A DNA stretch of 64,000 bases from Prostheceraeus crozeri. Lineage: Eukaryota; Platyhelminthes; Polycladida; Euryleptidae. This document shows, in pieces, positions 46,799-57,082 of the stretch (the stretch's first letter is position 1; the number at the start of each line of letters is the position of its first letter). The notes beneath the pieces were generated by a model that did not search any database, was not told the origin of the DNA, and saw only the letters and a list, made by a program, of their open reading frames with translations. The DNA lies in assembly GCA_907163375.1 (NCBI GenBank), contig CAJQUW010016925.1, forward strand, positions 248,001 to 312,000. The letters are read 5' to 3'. Made by a program: the position numbers and the translations under genes.

Positions 46799-47441
46799 GG
46801 ACGTACACTCAATTTCTCTTTCAGTCAAAACGAAATTCATTGAGAGAAAATCGAATTGAGAGAACAAACAGCTAGGATGCTTGTAATAGCTGTTCGGATC
46901 AATGGTACGAGTCTTCTTATAATTTTCAAGGAGTAATCAACTCTCGCATAACCCGATATTCTCGAAAGCAAATATTTTACTTCTTGGAGACACTCATCAA
47001 ATAAATAGAAATATCTGATGATCCTTTTCTTCTGTCACATTCATGGTTCGTTCAAATTAAATCGTAAGAATTCTGGAAGTTTAGATTAATTAATTTTGTA
47101 ATGGAAACCAATCCTCCTATTAACAACGAGTTGTGGCTTACTATTGCCTGTGCATACTGAAATCTTGGAAAATACTGCTCTAGACTATAATTATGAAATA
47201 AATTATCTTTCCGTAATTTATCCGATAAATTACTCGGTATGTTACGGTAATTTGTTCCTTATTAATTACGGAGAAAGTTGGTAATTTATTTTACAAATCT
47301 CTTCGATCTAACTTCATGAATTACATGCACTAGTTAATCAAAATCCTTTAACTGGTGATAACTGTTTTTACATTTTATTCTGCATGCTTAATATCTTTGC
47401 AGTTTGCATATGATGGGCCTACGTATTATAATCCTATTATG
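46799..47441. other. Unrecognised DNA in globin intron
   Basis: AT-rich; nothing recognisable. Confidence 0.35.
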
Positions 47442-47443
47442 TA

Positions 47444-47819
47444 TCGCCCAAGTTCTGGCAAACCGTCGCAAAGAGTAAATTACCTGTCTGACAAACCGTC
47501 GTAAAGGTCAAATTAGCTGTTTGACAAACCGTCGTAAAGGGTAAATCACAGCTCTTGCAAACCGTCGTGAGGGGTAAATCGCCTGTCTGACGAACCGTCG
47601 TAAGTCAATTTTTTTGATTTTGAATTTCATAGCTAATATGATGTAAAATACATGGAAAAATATTCACAATGAATATCAGATATCATAATCTTATGGTTCC
47701 ACATGTACTCAGGCGCTGCAAACCGTAGTAACGTAAGAAGATAAACATCAAAAAATCTTAAAGTATCCTCCTGATAAATGTCAAATTTGACTTACGACGG
47801 TTTGCCAGAACTTGGGCGG
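47444..47819. mobile_element. MITE with CGCCCAAGTTCTGG termini and subterminal tandem repeats
   Basis: The terminal inverted repeat CGCCCAAGTTCTGGCAAACC is present at both ends (about 27 bp), with TA at each border (47442-47443, 47820-47821). The left side carries five ~33-bp tandem units, each containing a CAAACCGTCGTAA-type word that is also part of the TIR; an extra degenerate unit lies near 47717. A TA duplication suggests Tc1/mariner affinity. It is non-coding. Confidence 0.8.
47453..47608 (+). repeat. Five ~33-bp tandem repeats within the MITE
   Basis: Units begin with a GACAAACCGTCGTAAAGG-like sequence and end with a RAATYRCCTG-like sequence. Divergence between units is about 10-25 percent by eye. 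They seem to have grown from the terminal repeat itself. There are no unique spacers, so this is not a CRISPR-like array. Confidence 0.85.
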
Positions 47820-47821
47820 TA

Positions 47822-49013
47822 TTAACTGCGTTTTCAAATTTATTTTTAGGCAGTAGTCATGTAAGCATCATTGCCGACATTTTCACAGATTTCTTTGTCG
47901 CCATGTGCGAGAACATTTCTCTACGCTTGATTTTCTGCATTCATCATTCAAAATGTGCGACAGAGTGTATTAAGTCCGCTCCAGTTTCATGCATTTGTTG
48001 GTTCCTTTTAACATAACAATCACGCCTAGATTTTGAAAGTGTCAATGAGTCGTACAGCAGATGCAGCAAGGCGGCAAAGGCTGTAAGGATCATTGATGCT
48101 TGAAAAAGCTAAGCATGATTACTACATGTATAATAGTGAATGCGTACTATGACTCACATGAAGAAGTCTGTTGAAGTTTCTGGCTGCATACATAGATAGT
48201 GGTTTTTCTTTCAGTAGCCGGCAACAACGATGACTGGCATCAATGAAATAATGCCGCATAGCATTCACTTTACATGTAGTATACTATTTAAAGTTAAATT
48301 ATTGATCTAAACTTCATTAATTGAATTAAATTAATAAATTTTACGTTTTAAGGACACCTCTATCGAATACTTATTGTGCAGAGTAAACATGCATTTAGTT
48401 TCTCTAAATTTAGAAGTACGGCGAATGTCACAAAGGTGGTGGATTTCTAGATTCATAGACTTACCTTCGTTGGGTTCAACTTCATTTTCAACATAGATAT
48501 ACGTCTGAATAACAAATAATGTGCTGAATTGGTTACTTGCATTTGCGGCATGATTGCTGAGACTTGGTTTTGCATTTGTTACAGTGCGCATGCGATACCA
48601 AAAATGATTTCATGTTCATCACTATAAGCGTCCGCAAGATTCACCGTCCTCCGAATACTATTGAAATTTATACAGCTTTATTCTAGACAGCATATACATG
48701 TACACTCAATGCTCATAAACTGTAAGATCTACTAACTCTCGTTTTCCACTGACGCGGTCTGTGTACACACAAAAATCTGGGAATACATTTTTTTATATCA
48801 ACAGTATTATCGGCTATTTTTCAACTTATCCAGGATTTAAAGTTAACCTTGTTTGACATTGAAATTAGCAATGACTAATTCAAGATGCTAGTAAATTTGT
48901 AGATAGTTGCTTCTGTACTGCACATACTTAGTAATACTTAGTAACTTAGCACACACTTAGTAAATTACATTGCCTTCTATCGCAGCAAGCTTTGTATTCA
49001 ATATAGACATGCA
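47822..49013. other. Unrecognised DNA in globin intron
   Basis: An open frame at 48331-48591 (86 residues) has no recognisable domain; nothing else is seen. Confidence 0.4.
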
Positions 49014-49021
49014 CTTACGCA

Positions 49022-49871
49022 TAAGGCTTTCAATCCCGAGATCCCGGGATTGTCGTATTTTTACGGGATTCATAATCCAGGATTAGTTAACCGGGATCCC
49101 GGGATTCGTTAACAACTGTTTTTAGGCAGTTGGGCTGAAGAAGATGGAGTGACAAGGAAGTAATAATAAAGATAACGTAATTCATTGTTGCAAATTGCAA
49201 TATATTGTTATATTTGAAACTTTTTCCTTCTTCGTTATCAATGTTAGACCTAAACTACCAAGAATGCATCAGACACAGTAGTCGTATAATTACATGTAAA
49301 TGTGTATTACTTATTCATACATATTTATCATACATACCAGAATTACCAGGATACCAATATACCAGTATGGGAATAATTGTCTACTTTCATTGATATCAAA
49401 AAATAGAACTATGTTCAGGCAGTCGAGAGAAATAAAGAGAGAGCTTTACGCATACAAGCGTAGATACTATATAACTAATATTTAATCAATTTTTGAAGCG
49501 ATTATTATACAACATCGGGCTTTTTACAGACGTCACAAAAGTCGCGCGATTTCCATATCGATTTGAAATCATATACCAGGTTGCGACAACGTACATGTGT
49601 GTACGATAACCAGATAGTTTATGCCTGCATGTGAAAAGAAAACTTATTATTAAGTCGGTCATTCAGGCACATATCTATCTGATATCACAAGATTGTACAG
49701 TGCATCGTTCAAAATGCTCGTCTAAGAATTCAAAACAAAGCCTAGTATTGTTCAGTCTACCCTAGCCTAAGCATGCTATTAGTAAATGCACCAATCTTGC
49801 TAATCCCGGGATCAATCCTGTGACGGCAAAAAATCCCGGGATCAGAAAAAGTCGGGATTTTGAAAACCCTA
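49022..49871. mobile_element. hAT-like MITE, 850 bp, with TCCCGGGAT subterminal repeats
   Basis: Termini are TAAGGCTTTCAATCCCG on the left and the complement of TAGGGTTTTCAAAATCCCG on the right. They are flanked by a perfect 8-bp duplication, CTTACGCA, at 49014-49021 and 49872-49879. Both ends are rich in the palindromic word ATCCCGGGAT (four or more copies). It is non-coding. The 8-bp TSD supports hAT. Confidence 0.9.
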
Positions 49872-50267
49872 CTTACGCATGCATGACAATTTAACAATTT
49901 ATTAAGTTTGACGCCTGAGCTTGCTCATAACGCTGATTCCAATCATGCAGGAATTGTATGAAATTTCAAAATACAGTTATTATCGTTGGATCTGAGTGCT
50001 GTTAAATTTTGATTCTACTCAGAACTGTCCGGTTAAACCAAAACTTGCTTTAGAATCACAGAATTAGACAGGTCGTCTCTTCTTCTGTTTGACTAGAGGG
50101 GAAGCATTGGAACATGTAACGTAAACGAAATGGCACAATCTCCTGACTAAATACCATAGCAATCGAACAATAAGCAGACAGTTCAACATTAAACACACCA
50201 AATTGTGCAAAGTTTCAGTGACTCTTATCAACCGGATCACACAGCAAAGAGACACAGTCGATGTCAC

Positions 50268-50590
50268 GTTCTACAGAGAAGTCTGTGAAAGTTTTTTGAT
50301 GCGCCTGCTAACTTTTTTAAAATGATCGGAGGGCCCAACATTATCGAGAAAACTTGTGCGCAATGATCTGAATTCTTCGAATCTGAAAGAACCGCTGCGA
50401 TGGGAGCATTTTGAAGGAGTTCAGAGCAATCCGCAAGCGACGCACGACTATTTTTCCTATCTCTGTAAGGTATCAAAAATTTCTTTTTGCCCACTTATTA
50501 AGTTCCTGCATGTGCCATCTGTTTGAATCAGTTTGCACTTCTAGCAAAGTGATACGATTAAACAATCTAATTCTGTGTTTAGAATACATG
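50268..50590 (-). repeat. Dispersed repeat, copy 2 (partner at 34975-35255)
   Basis: The reverse complement matches 34975-35255 over most of its length. The minus strand is open over 50494-50264, with SDSKNSDHCAQVFSI readable in both copies, but synonymous-type drift is not evident. I treat it as a repeat of unknown class and not as a gene. It lies ~500 bp inside the globin intron, near exon 1. Confidence 0.7.
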
Positions 50591-51080
50591 CTAACATCAA
50601 GTATTTTGCGAGTTTTCCATTGGATCACTAAATGACATGCCACGCTCAATTACTTGTAATTACACATGACCCGAAACATCCGTGGCTACGCATGAATTTA
50701 CTGCAATATCTGTCGGCAGTCCTGTTCTATAGACTTTGTGTCTCATGTGTCTGTATGTATCAGAGGCTAAACCATGTGATAGGACCTCAATTTCATACTC
50801 ATGGAAGACAGAACATGCTTAGCGGTTCAAGCGGCAACGCGGACAACCGAAGACAACGCGTAGATCATGAACGCTCGTCCGCGCATCAGATCAGATCACG
50901 TGATTGCTGACTCTCTCTTAGTGCAGCGCGTATGTACGCGCGTGGAAGTATAAAATGCCCGTAAGGCAATGTCAGCTAGTGATATGCAGCTGAATTTAAA
51001 CTCCTCGCAGTAAAAATTTTAAAAAATGTTCTAAAATTTCAAAAGAACATAGTAGGACTACTTCAGTGTCCTCAACTTAC
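50591..51080. other. Intron DNA next to globin exon 1
   Basis: Nothing beyond the splice donor GTAAGT (starting at 51080) is recognised. Confidence 0.4.
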
Positions 51081-51406
51081 TCCATAAAAGGGATGATGCC
51101 TATCTTTTCGATCTCACTTTTAGCAACCGCCCATGAGTTCCGCACTAATTCAATCTGTTTTGAATTCACTGGATCTACATTGAGGTTAATTGTAGTCTGT
51201 AAGTCACTGACATTCAAGCGTTGTGCAGTGTTCGGAGAAACCGAGTCACTAATGGGTTTGTCTTCGGTATTAGATCCAACCGCTGGCTGCACATCGATGG
51301 AGGAATCACTGGTAATTTTAGGACGCCGATTACGCGGCCACGTGTTGCGTTGAGTTGATCGAGGAATGTGAGCAATATCGGAGCTTCCATGGACCACGTT
51401 GCCCAT
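51081..51406 (-). CDS. Globin gene, exon 1 (N-terminal extension, A helix and B helix)
   Basis: Coding from an ATG at 51406 to the donor GTAAGT at 51080: 108 codons plus two bases (phase 2). The end of the exon is a globin A/B region: VNSKQIELVRNSWAVAKSEI, with the conserved A-helix Trp, then EKIGIIPFM. It is preceded by ~75-80 residues of Ser/Thr/Asn/Asp-rich, probably disordered sequence, not present in ordinary globins. The start MGNVVHGS exposes Gly2, as in N-myristoylated globins such as globin X, but has no Cys3 and His where Ser/Thr is preferred. An alternative in-frame ATG lies ten codons upstream (MYCFYRRIP). The last two bases plus the first base of 18896 make a Glu codon. The product would be cytosolic or membrane-tethered. 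Exon 3 is not identified. Confidence 0.9.
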
Positions 51407-51448
51407 TGGAATTCTACGATAGAAGCAATACATTGATTGAAGAATCAA

Positions 51449-51858
51449 GTTGGCGAAAGATTTTGATCATCAAAATAACTGGATCCGGCTACCTCATTGG
51501 CTGCAGCATCAACCAATCAGATAATATCAAAATCAAAATATTCCTGTATATTGAAATTAATGTGAAGCGTTAGTTGTCTCATCACAGTCAGCACTGAAAT
51601 CATTTACTAGGATGATTATGACAACAAGTATCGGATTTCAAGTGTCACATAGGCCTATTGAGCAACTGAATCAACTACATTTCATTTAAATGATTCGAAT
51701 AGTAATAATAATGATGTCCTTCATGATGAATTCAAGTGATGCCAACAAGACTTTCTTTTATAGCGTTATTCCAACAGAAAAACAATTGATGCTAAGATGA
51801 TCGAAGTGCTGTTGGGATTACTTATTCAGAAATATTAATCGGTATTTAATATCGCAAG
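51449..51858. other. Putative globin 5' flank
   Basis: Upstream of the globin start on the minus strand. No TATA box or other element stands out by eye. Further upstream exons cannot be excluded. Confidence 0.35.
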
Positions 51859-52430
51859 CTCTCAATCATAAAGTAGGGATATATAGGTAGAGTGTCGACT
51901 CAAAAAGTATATGTATACAGTGAAAATTTTCATATGAAAAGATTTAGTTTTTTGTGGATATTACGCTCCCGTGGTCCAAAAAATTATTTGAGCAGTTTCA
52001 AAAATGTCAAAATTTTGCCAATTTAAATACTACCGAGATGACTCTCCATATAATCAGTATAAAACAAGTTGGATATCAAAAGGCATGAATATTTGCTAAT
52101 CAACATATTAACTAAGCGGAAATCAAGCTGATTATCAAGGGAATTTCATGCTCCGTATTATAATGAAAGTCTTCATGAGAAAGTCTCGATAATTCGTGCT
52201 TTCTTGGCTGAAATTTCAAGTTTTTGATTCAATTTTCACCGGCATGACATTATGATACACTAAATTCATATTTCATTTCTAGAATCTGAATAGTGATGTG
52301 GACCCATTTACACCTTTTAAAGTTAATGACACCATTGTCTTTGATTCTGTGATTTTGCTCTGCGAGTGGCAGGTTGCCTGTGATATGATCACGCTCAAGA
52401 AAATACCCTTGAGGTTGAGCATGATGATGA

Positions 52431-53956
52431 TGATATGCGTTTATTGAAGTAATAAAAATCAAGTAAATATATTGCGAGATACATCAGTTTGAAGAGGAAA
52501 ATTTAAGTGGTGCACATGTAAAGTGTGATTTTCAGTTGCACATGAATGGATACGAAATTAAGACTCAGGTGTCACTTAGCATACATTCGATTGTACATAG
52601 AGCTACAAAAGGGGATATACGAATTGCTTCGTCGTTGTGTGCTAGACGGTGGCATGGTGACATGACGCGAGAAACGATGGAAGTTCGGAAACGTATCGTG
52701 TAGTATATTATCACTGTTACTTAGATCCATGAAAACCTTCATAGCTCGATGGTTCCGTCGAATATGTAAAGGAGTGAATTCACCGCATTCACATGATGGA
52801 CCACAGATTATCCGGTGCGCCCTTTCGTGTACCTTTTCGAGTCGCCTGTTGTCCTGGGGAAACCCAGACCGACAAATAAAGGGGAGTTGTACTCCAATAC
52901 ACTCCGGATAAATGCGTTGTATACCAAAATCAGCTGTTCCTTAGATAGATAGTCTCGGAGTCGGCGAATGACATATAAACGGCTGCTAGCTCTCTTCACT
53001 ATCTGATTAATATGCTCAGTCCATTTCAGGGTTGATTGCAATGTGACACCAAGGATTTTCATCTCTTCGCAAAAACACATGTTTGAAAGAGGAACATCCA
53101 CTTTACTCTTAGGAATAACCATGACACTCGTCTTCGTCTCATTAATGCGTAGTCCATTGTGAGTGCACCATTGTCTCGTGTTCTCGATTTCAGATCGTAT
53201 GGATTCTTCCACATAAGACAGATCAGTAAATGCTAGAACAAAGAGAATGTCATCAGCATATTTGATGATCTGCGAGCATGGGAGAGATGGTGACAATGAC
53301 CTGATATGAAATGCGAAAAGATAAGGGGAAAGAGCTGACCCTTGCGGAACACCTGATGATACATCCATTATACCGCTTATAAACTGACGACGAAGGACGA
53401 CTTGTTGACGACGATTTCCTAGAAATCCAACGCACATTTGCACAAATGATTTTGGTATATTAGATGACATTAGGTTATTGATCAAAGATGTATGACATAG
53501 TCGATCGAATGCTTTTCTGAGGTCCAAAGATAGTAATGCGACAGCTGTTATATCGGGATTTTCCAGTTCTTTTGTAATTAGGTCATGCATTCTGATGTGA
53601 GCGCTTACTGTTGATGAGTGTGGTCTGAATCCGTATTGGTTATCGTCATAAGCATTCAGGAGACAGGGTTTGATGGAGTTAATCAGGATTCTCTCCAGTA
53701 CTTTTGAAAAGATAGGAGTGATGGAAATCGGACGCAGGTCAGCAACGGTCTTTGCTCTAGGCTTTGGTACAGGGATAATTGACGCTAATATCCATTTATT
53801 TGGGAGGACAAAGTTCTCTAGACATAGGGCAAACATGTGAGTTAAAGGAAGCGCCAACACGGAAGCACAATCCTTGATGAAGCGAGAGGGTATTCCATCA
53901 CTGCCGCTAGCCTTCTTGGCATCAATCTTGGACAGATAAATAGAAGTAGTTGCGAC
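52431..53956 (-). mobile_element. CR1/L2-like LINE, 5' truncated, with ATC tail
   Basis: The insertion point is exact from comparison with MITE copy A. The minus-strand 3' end is an AATAAACGCATATC-type segment with ATCATCATC repeats (52431-52450), a microsatellite tail usual for CR1/L2 elements. The 3' non-coding region is ~360 bp. The 5' end is cut within the reverse transcriptase at ~53956. Confidence 0.9.
52808..53956 (-). CDS. LINE reverse transcriptase, open over ~380 codons
   Basis: Single open frame with the full RT motif series: KIDAKKASGSDGIPSRFIKD, LRPISITPIFSKVLERILI, NQYGFRPHSSTVSAH, LLSLDLRKAFDRL (motif A), SGVPQGSALSPYLF (motif B), IIKYADDILFVLA (motif C, YADD), MKILGVTLQSTLKWTEHI and SVLEYNSPLFVGLG. 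It then passes into a GRTG stop. The first ~8 residues of the open frame derive from the flanking MITE, so the true protein continued upstream. The last ~100 residues of a typical LINE ORF (QRR/HPLH region) are missing or shifted. Endonuclease lost by truncation. Catalytic residues are intact, indicating a fairly young insertion. Confidence 0.88.
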   Translation of the reverse strand, partial: VATTSIYLSKIDAKKASGSDGIPSRFIKDCASVLALPLTHMFALCLENFVLPNKWILASIIPVPKPRAKTVADLRPISITPIFSKVLERILINSIKPCLLNAYDDNQYGFRPHSSTVSAHIRMHDLITKELENPDITAVALLSLDLRKAFDRLCHTSLINNLMSSNIPKSFVQMCVGFLGNRRQQVVLRRQFISGIMDVSSGVPQGSALSPYLFAFHIRSLSPSLPCSQIIKYADDILFVLAFTDLSYVEESIRSEIENTRQWCTHNGLRINETKTSVMVIPKSKVDVPLSNMCFCEEMKILGVTLQSTLKWTEHINQIVKRASSRLYVIRRLRDYLSKEQLILVYNAFIRSVLEYNSPLFVGLGFPRTTGDSKRYTKGRTG

Positions 53957-54255
53957 GTGAAAGTAATCGGAACCCATCGAATTGATAGTTTAACAAACAT
54001 TAAATCTCCAAGGCTGTCATGACACGGACGATCTGTACAATACCATCATTTCTTCTGCATTATGTAATGATGATCACTAAATTCCGTGTCAATTTCTTCA
54101 AAACTGAAAAAAATTTGCATATCTCACATTTGGCAACAATTGCCAAATGTATCCCTCTCGAGTTCATTTAATAAATTTGAAAGTGTATACACATTTGAGA
54201 TTTAATAAATGCGGAGTTACCACTCTACCTAATATATTTACTCTATGCTCTCAAT

Positions 54256-55375
54256 CATCAAAATTAGATGAATGATCATGGCTTTGCGGCTTGGAATTTT
54301 GGATTTCGAGATACGAAAAGGCAAGAATAGATTGCCAATCGTTATTTGATAGATCTGATACGCTGACTATCCAAAACAGAGTTGGACTGTCTCCTAGAAT
54401 CAAATCTAAATTACAAGTAAACGTAGAGTGATATTAAGTCTAAATGGGCCTTATTAAGAACATTTTGGTTATTTACATATCAATTCATGATATTCATTAT
54501 CTTTCTAACTAATATTCATAATTTTAAGCGTTTTCACTGGTTTGATTTTGATTGAAGATTTCGAAATTATGCAATCTTATCAACTTTAAAATGGGTCGTG
54601 TTATAGGACCTTTATATCAGCAGTATGCTACGTGTTATACAGTATACACATACAGTTTACATACTTTGTTAACGAGATCTTTTGTCGTATAAATGAACTT
54701 CATAGTCATCTAACGCATCTAATGTTTATTCACGAATTTAGTGAGTGTTGCATAATTAAATCTTAATCAAGAAGAATGGAATGGATGTCCTTATTCAAAT
54801 CATATTTCCATGCTTTTTTACTGAGATTAGTCCAAACGAAAATTCTTTTCAAGAATAGAAACATCAAAGTAGGAACTCAAGCTACGTATTTACGGAAAAC
54901 AAAATGAATTAGTACTCATAAATTTTCATACAAAGTAATTTCTAGGCTACATTATTCACAACATTCTAAAATATGATTTAAAAGATTTAAGTTGATTATT
55001 TATGATTATTTAAATATAATACGATCATGGCTGAATATGGGCCTTTTAAGGTTCACAGTTCTAAATAAGGCCCAGAACCACAAGATTAGGCTAGTAATTT
55101 TCTCCTGTGCCTGACGTTCGAACTATCAGACCTAACGACAAAAAATCCGCTAAAGGGTGACACAGTGAATTTGCTGCAATCTTATGAATAAGCCGGACAC
55201 AGGTGTTATCTAGGGTTTGTCTCAGAGGCATTTTTGACTGGGCATTAGCCCCCCGCCTGGCAATACGATCAAGCTGCTCTGGCTTTTAAAACTTCCCTAA
55301 ATGTAAATCATCAGCACTTAGAGATTTTCAAAGTTGTCGACCTTATTTGGCTTACCAACCTTTTTATTTGGACCT
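54256..55375. other. Unrecognised DNA
   Basis: AT-rich; nothing recognisable. Confidence 0.4.
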
Positions 55376-55379
55376 CATT

Positions 55380-55470
55380 TGGCTCACAGAAATTTAATAT
55401 TTCTGAATTGCTCTCAGACGACGTCGCACCATTTGGTTTAGAAATTTCTTCTTGAAATGTAATGTATTTG
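55380..55470 (-). repeat. Coding-like repeat downstream of Crypton (partner at 57975-58060)
   Basis: About 75 percent identical by eye to 57975-58060 over ~75 bp, in the same orientation. On the minus strand both read F-Q-E/G-E ... GATSSESN / GATSSKSN, with differences partly at third codon positions (ACG/ACA, TCG/TCA). The pair brackets the Crypton ORF. Confidence 0.6.
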
Positions 55471-55597
55471 TCAATTAAACCATGATAGTACATGTACCAT
55501 AGCTCCGTAGATATATTTTTGATAACGGATTTTCTTTTGTTTGCTGGATATATTTTTACTATTTATTAACCCTGAATGTTAAATAGCAAACTTCCAC

Positions 55598-56967
55598 TCA
55601 TTGAGTTCCAGTGTTGTAGATCGAAATTTTTGAATGGCTGATAAACACGTTCATCTTGATACGGGCATCTTCTCCAGAAGCAGGGCTTGGATTGTTAGGT
55701 TGCACTTGACGCAGAAGTTTGCCGTCCAATACTGCTGAGCACTGTTCTGAATGAATGTCTGATGTTCTTTTATATGCTCTCACTTCATTAACACTCCTGT
55801 GTCCTGTCCTTTCCATTATTAACTGCTCATCGACATTGGCTTCATAGAGTCGTGTAGCACAGGTTGCTCGTAAACTGTGATTTGTTATGTGATGAGAAAT
55901 TCCTGCCTTTTCACTAATCCTCTTCATATATCCAGCCAACTTATTTCTACCGATTGGTCGGCTTGTATACCACGTTGTGTTTGACAAATTACAGTTCTTT
56001 TTCGGCATTATATAAAATCGATTAGTATCAGCGGGTCGGACTTGGTTGAATTTCTCAAAGAATGCAATATGACATCGCGTTTTATTGTCATTTTCAAATT
56101 GTACAACTTCTTTTACCTTATGCCTCATGTTACGTAGGCCACTAGAATTGTTTTTGGAGCACTTTTCAGTATACACGAGACATTTCTTTTCATTTCGTAT
56201 TTCCACTTTGAATTGGTCCATTGTTAACATGCTGTGCGCATCTCCACCTCGCAATGCGAAGTGAATACCATTCAAGTAGAAAAGAGTGTACAGCAGTTTT
56301 TCTGGTGTCTCATTCCCCAAAGATTTTCCCCATAATTTCTTTTCCTTTTCAAAACTAATAACATCTGCGGATTTTCGTGGTAAGTTGCAACCCAATTTAG
56401 CAGGCATTTTCATTGCAGCATCCAAACATTCTTTCACATGCAGGAAACTGTTGTCATTAAAGAAATCGACTCGGTTTTTATTTGTAGATAATGTATTCTG
56501 AATTCCGGCTACAATTGAAACTAATGTAGCGCCTTGATATCGTTGTCCGTCGCTTCTTCTTGCTTCGTAAACAAAGCGTGCCATCACACTACAAAGTTCA
56601 TTTTTGTTGTAAAAGTCTACTTCTATTTTTCGTTCCTTTAGCCAATCAGTCAAAAGCTTGTAGGCCAATCTATTTCGCTTCAAGGTGTTTTTTGACTTCC
56701 CTTCGTGATTCAAGATGTTGATCTCTTCTGTACTTATATAGTTCCAAAGCGAGATACTGATCCACAAGAAAGTTCTTCAGATCCAAGAGAAACAGTTTTT
56801 GTTTCATTATTTGCAGGGCCAGAAGAGGATCTTATACTTGCATTTTCGCGAACTTCATTTATTTCATGAATTTCAAGGCCACTGATCATTTCTCCTGGAA
56901 ATAGACGAAAATCAATTGGATATGGCCAGTCATTCATATCATCACTCACATATGCCATGTTTTCCAC
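55598..56967 (-). CDS. Crypton tyrosine recombinase, one frameshift
   Basis: A short N-terminal frame (56967-56734, starting MENMAYVSDDMNDWP) is followed by the 389-residue main frame (56767-55598). They overlap, so one frameshift or an unrecognised splice joins them. In the main frame, residues ~27-100 are the core-binding (SAM-like) domain: NTLKRNRLAYKLLTDWLKER, YQGATLVSIVAGIQ. The catalytic domain has the full tyrosine-recombinase set: ALRGGDAHS (R173), RPIGRNKLAGYMKR, NHSLRATCATRLY (H297, R300), TGHRS (H323) and Y332 in RAYKRTS. This matches Crypton elements and their domesticated ZMYM/QRICH1/KIAA1958 relatives. Stop at 55598. No host-like extra domains are seen, so I read it as a transposon gene, but domestication cannot be excluded. 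Confidence 0.85.
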
Positions 56968-57082
56968 TTAGTAGAAATGATGTCTGTAGCTTGAAATTAA
57001 AGCACACAATGCTCAAGACATAACTAGATTCATTTGAATTTCCGGGGATATATTTGCAATACATCCCGGAAATATCATGGTT

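Larger units (their letters stand above)
18897..51080 (-). other. Globin intron 1, about 32.2 kb, packed with transposons
   Basis: The donor GTAAGT begins at 51080 and the acceptor TTTACAG ends at 18897. Both exons are phase 2 here and join as ...GIIPFM-E-MFEKHGDFRD, with the spacing usual for globin B and C helices. The intron contains at least six LINE insertions or fragments, five PLE-derived stretches, two transposase-bearing DNA transposons, several MITEs and long unrecognised tracts. No other host exon was recognised inside it. Globin introns are usually far shorter, so transposon gain explains much of the length. Confidence 0.85.
51867..54247. mobile_element. 848-bp-family MITE, copy B, TSD CTCTCAAT, split by a LINE
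   Basis: The same family as 4341-5188. It starts CATAAAGTAGG and ends TACTCTATG, with a perfect 8-bp duplication CTCTCAAT at 51859-51866 and 54248-54255. The two halves (51867-52430 and 53957-54247) align with copy A end to end. A ~1.5-kb LINE interrupts them after GTTGAGCATGA. Confidence 0.92.

Noticed and set aside
47453-47608. CRISPR-like array of 33-bp repeats
   Set aside because: Units are contiguous with no unique spacers, share the MITE's own terminal word, and lie in animal DNA.
51077-51448. A stand-alone 123-residue gene at the globin exon 1 site
   Set aside because: The globin A/B helices end exactly at a GTAAGT donor in phase 2, matching exon 2; the remaining residues are intron read-through.
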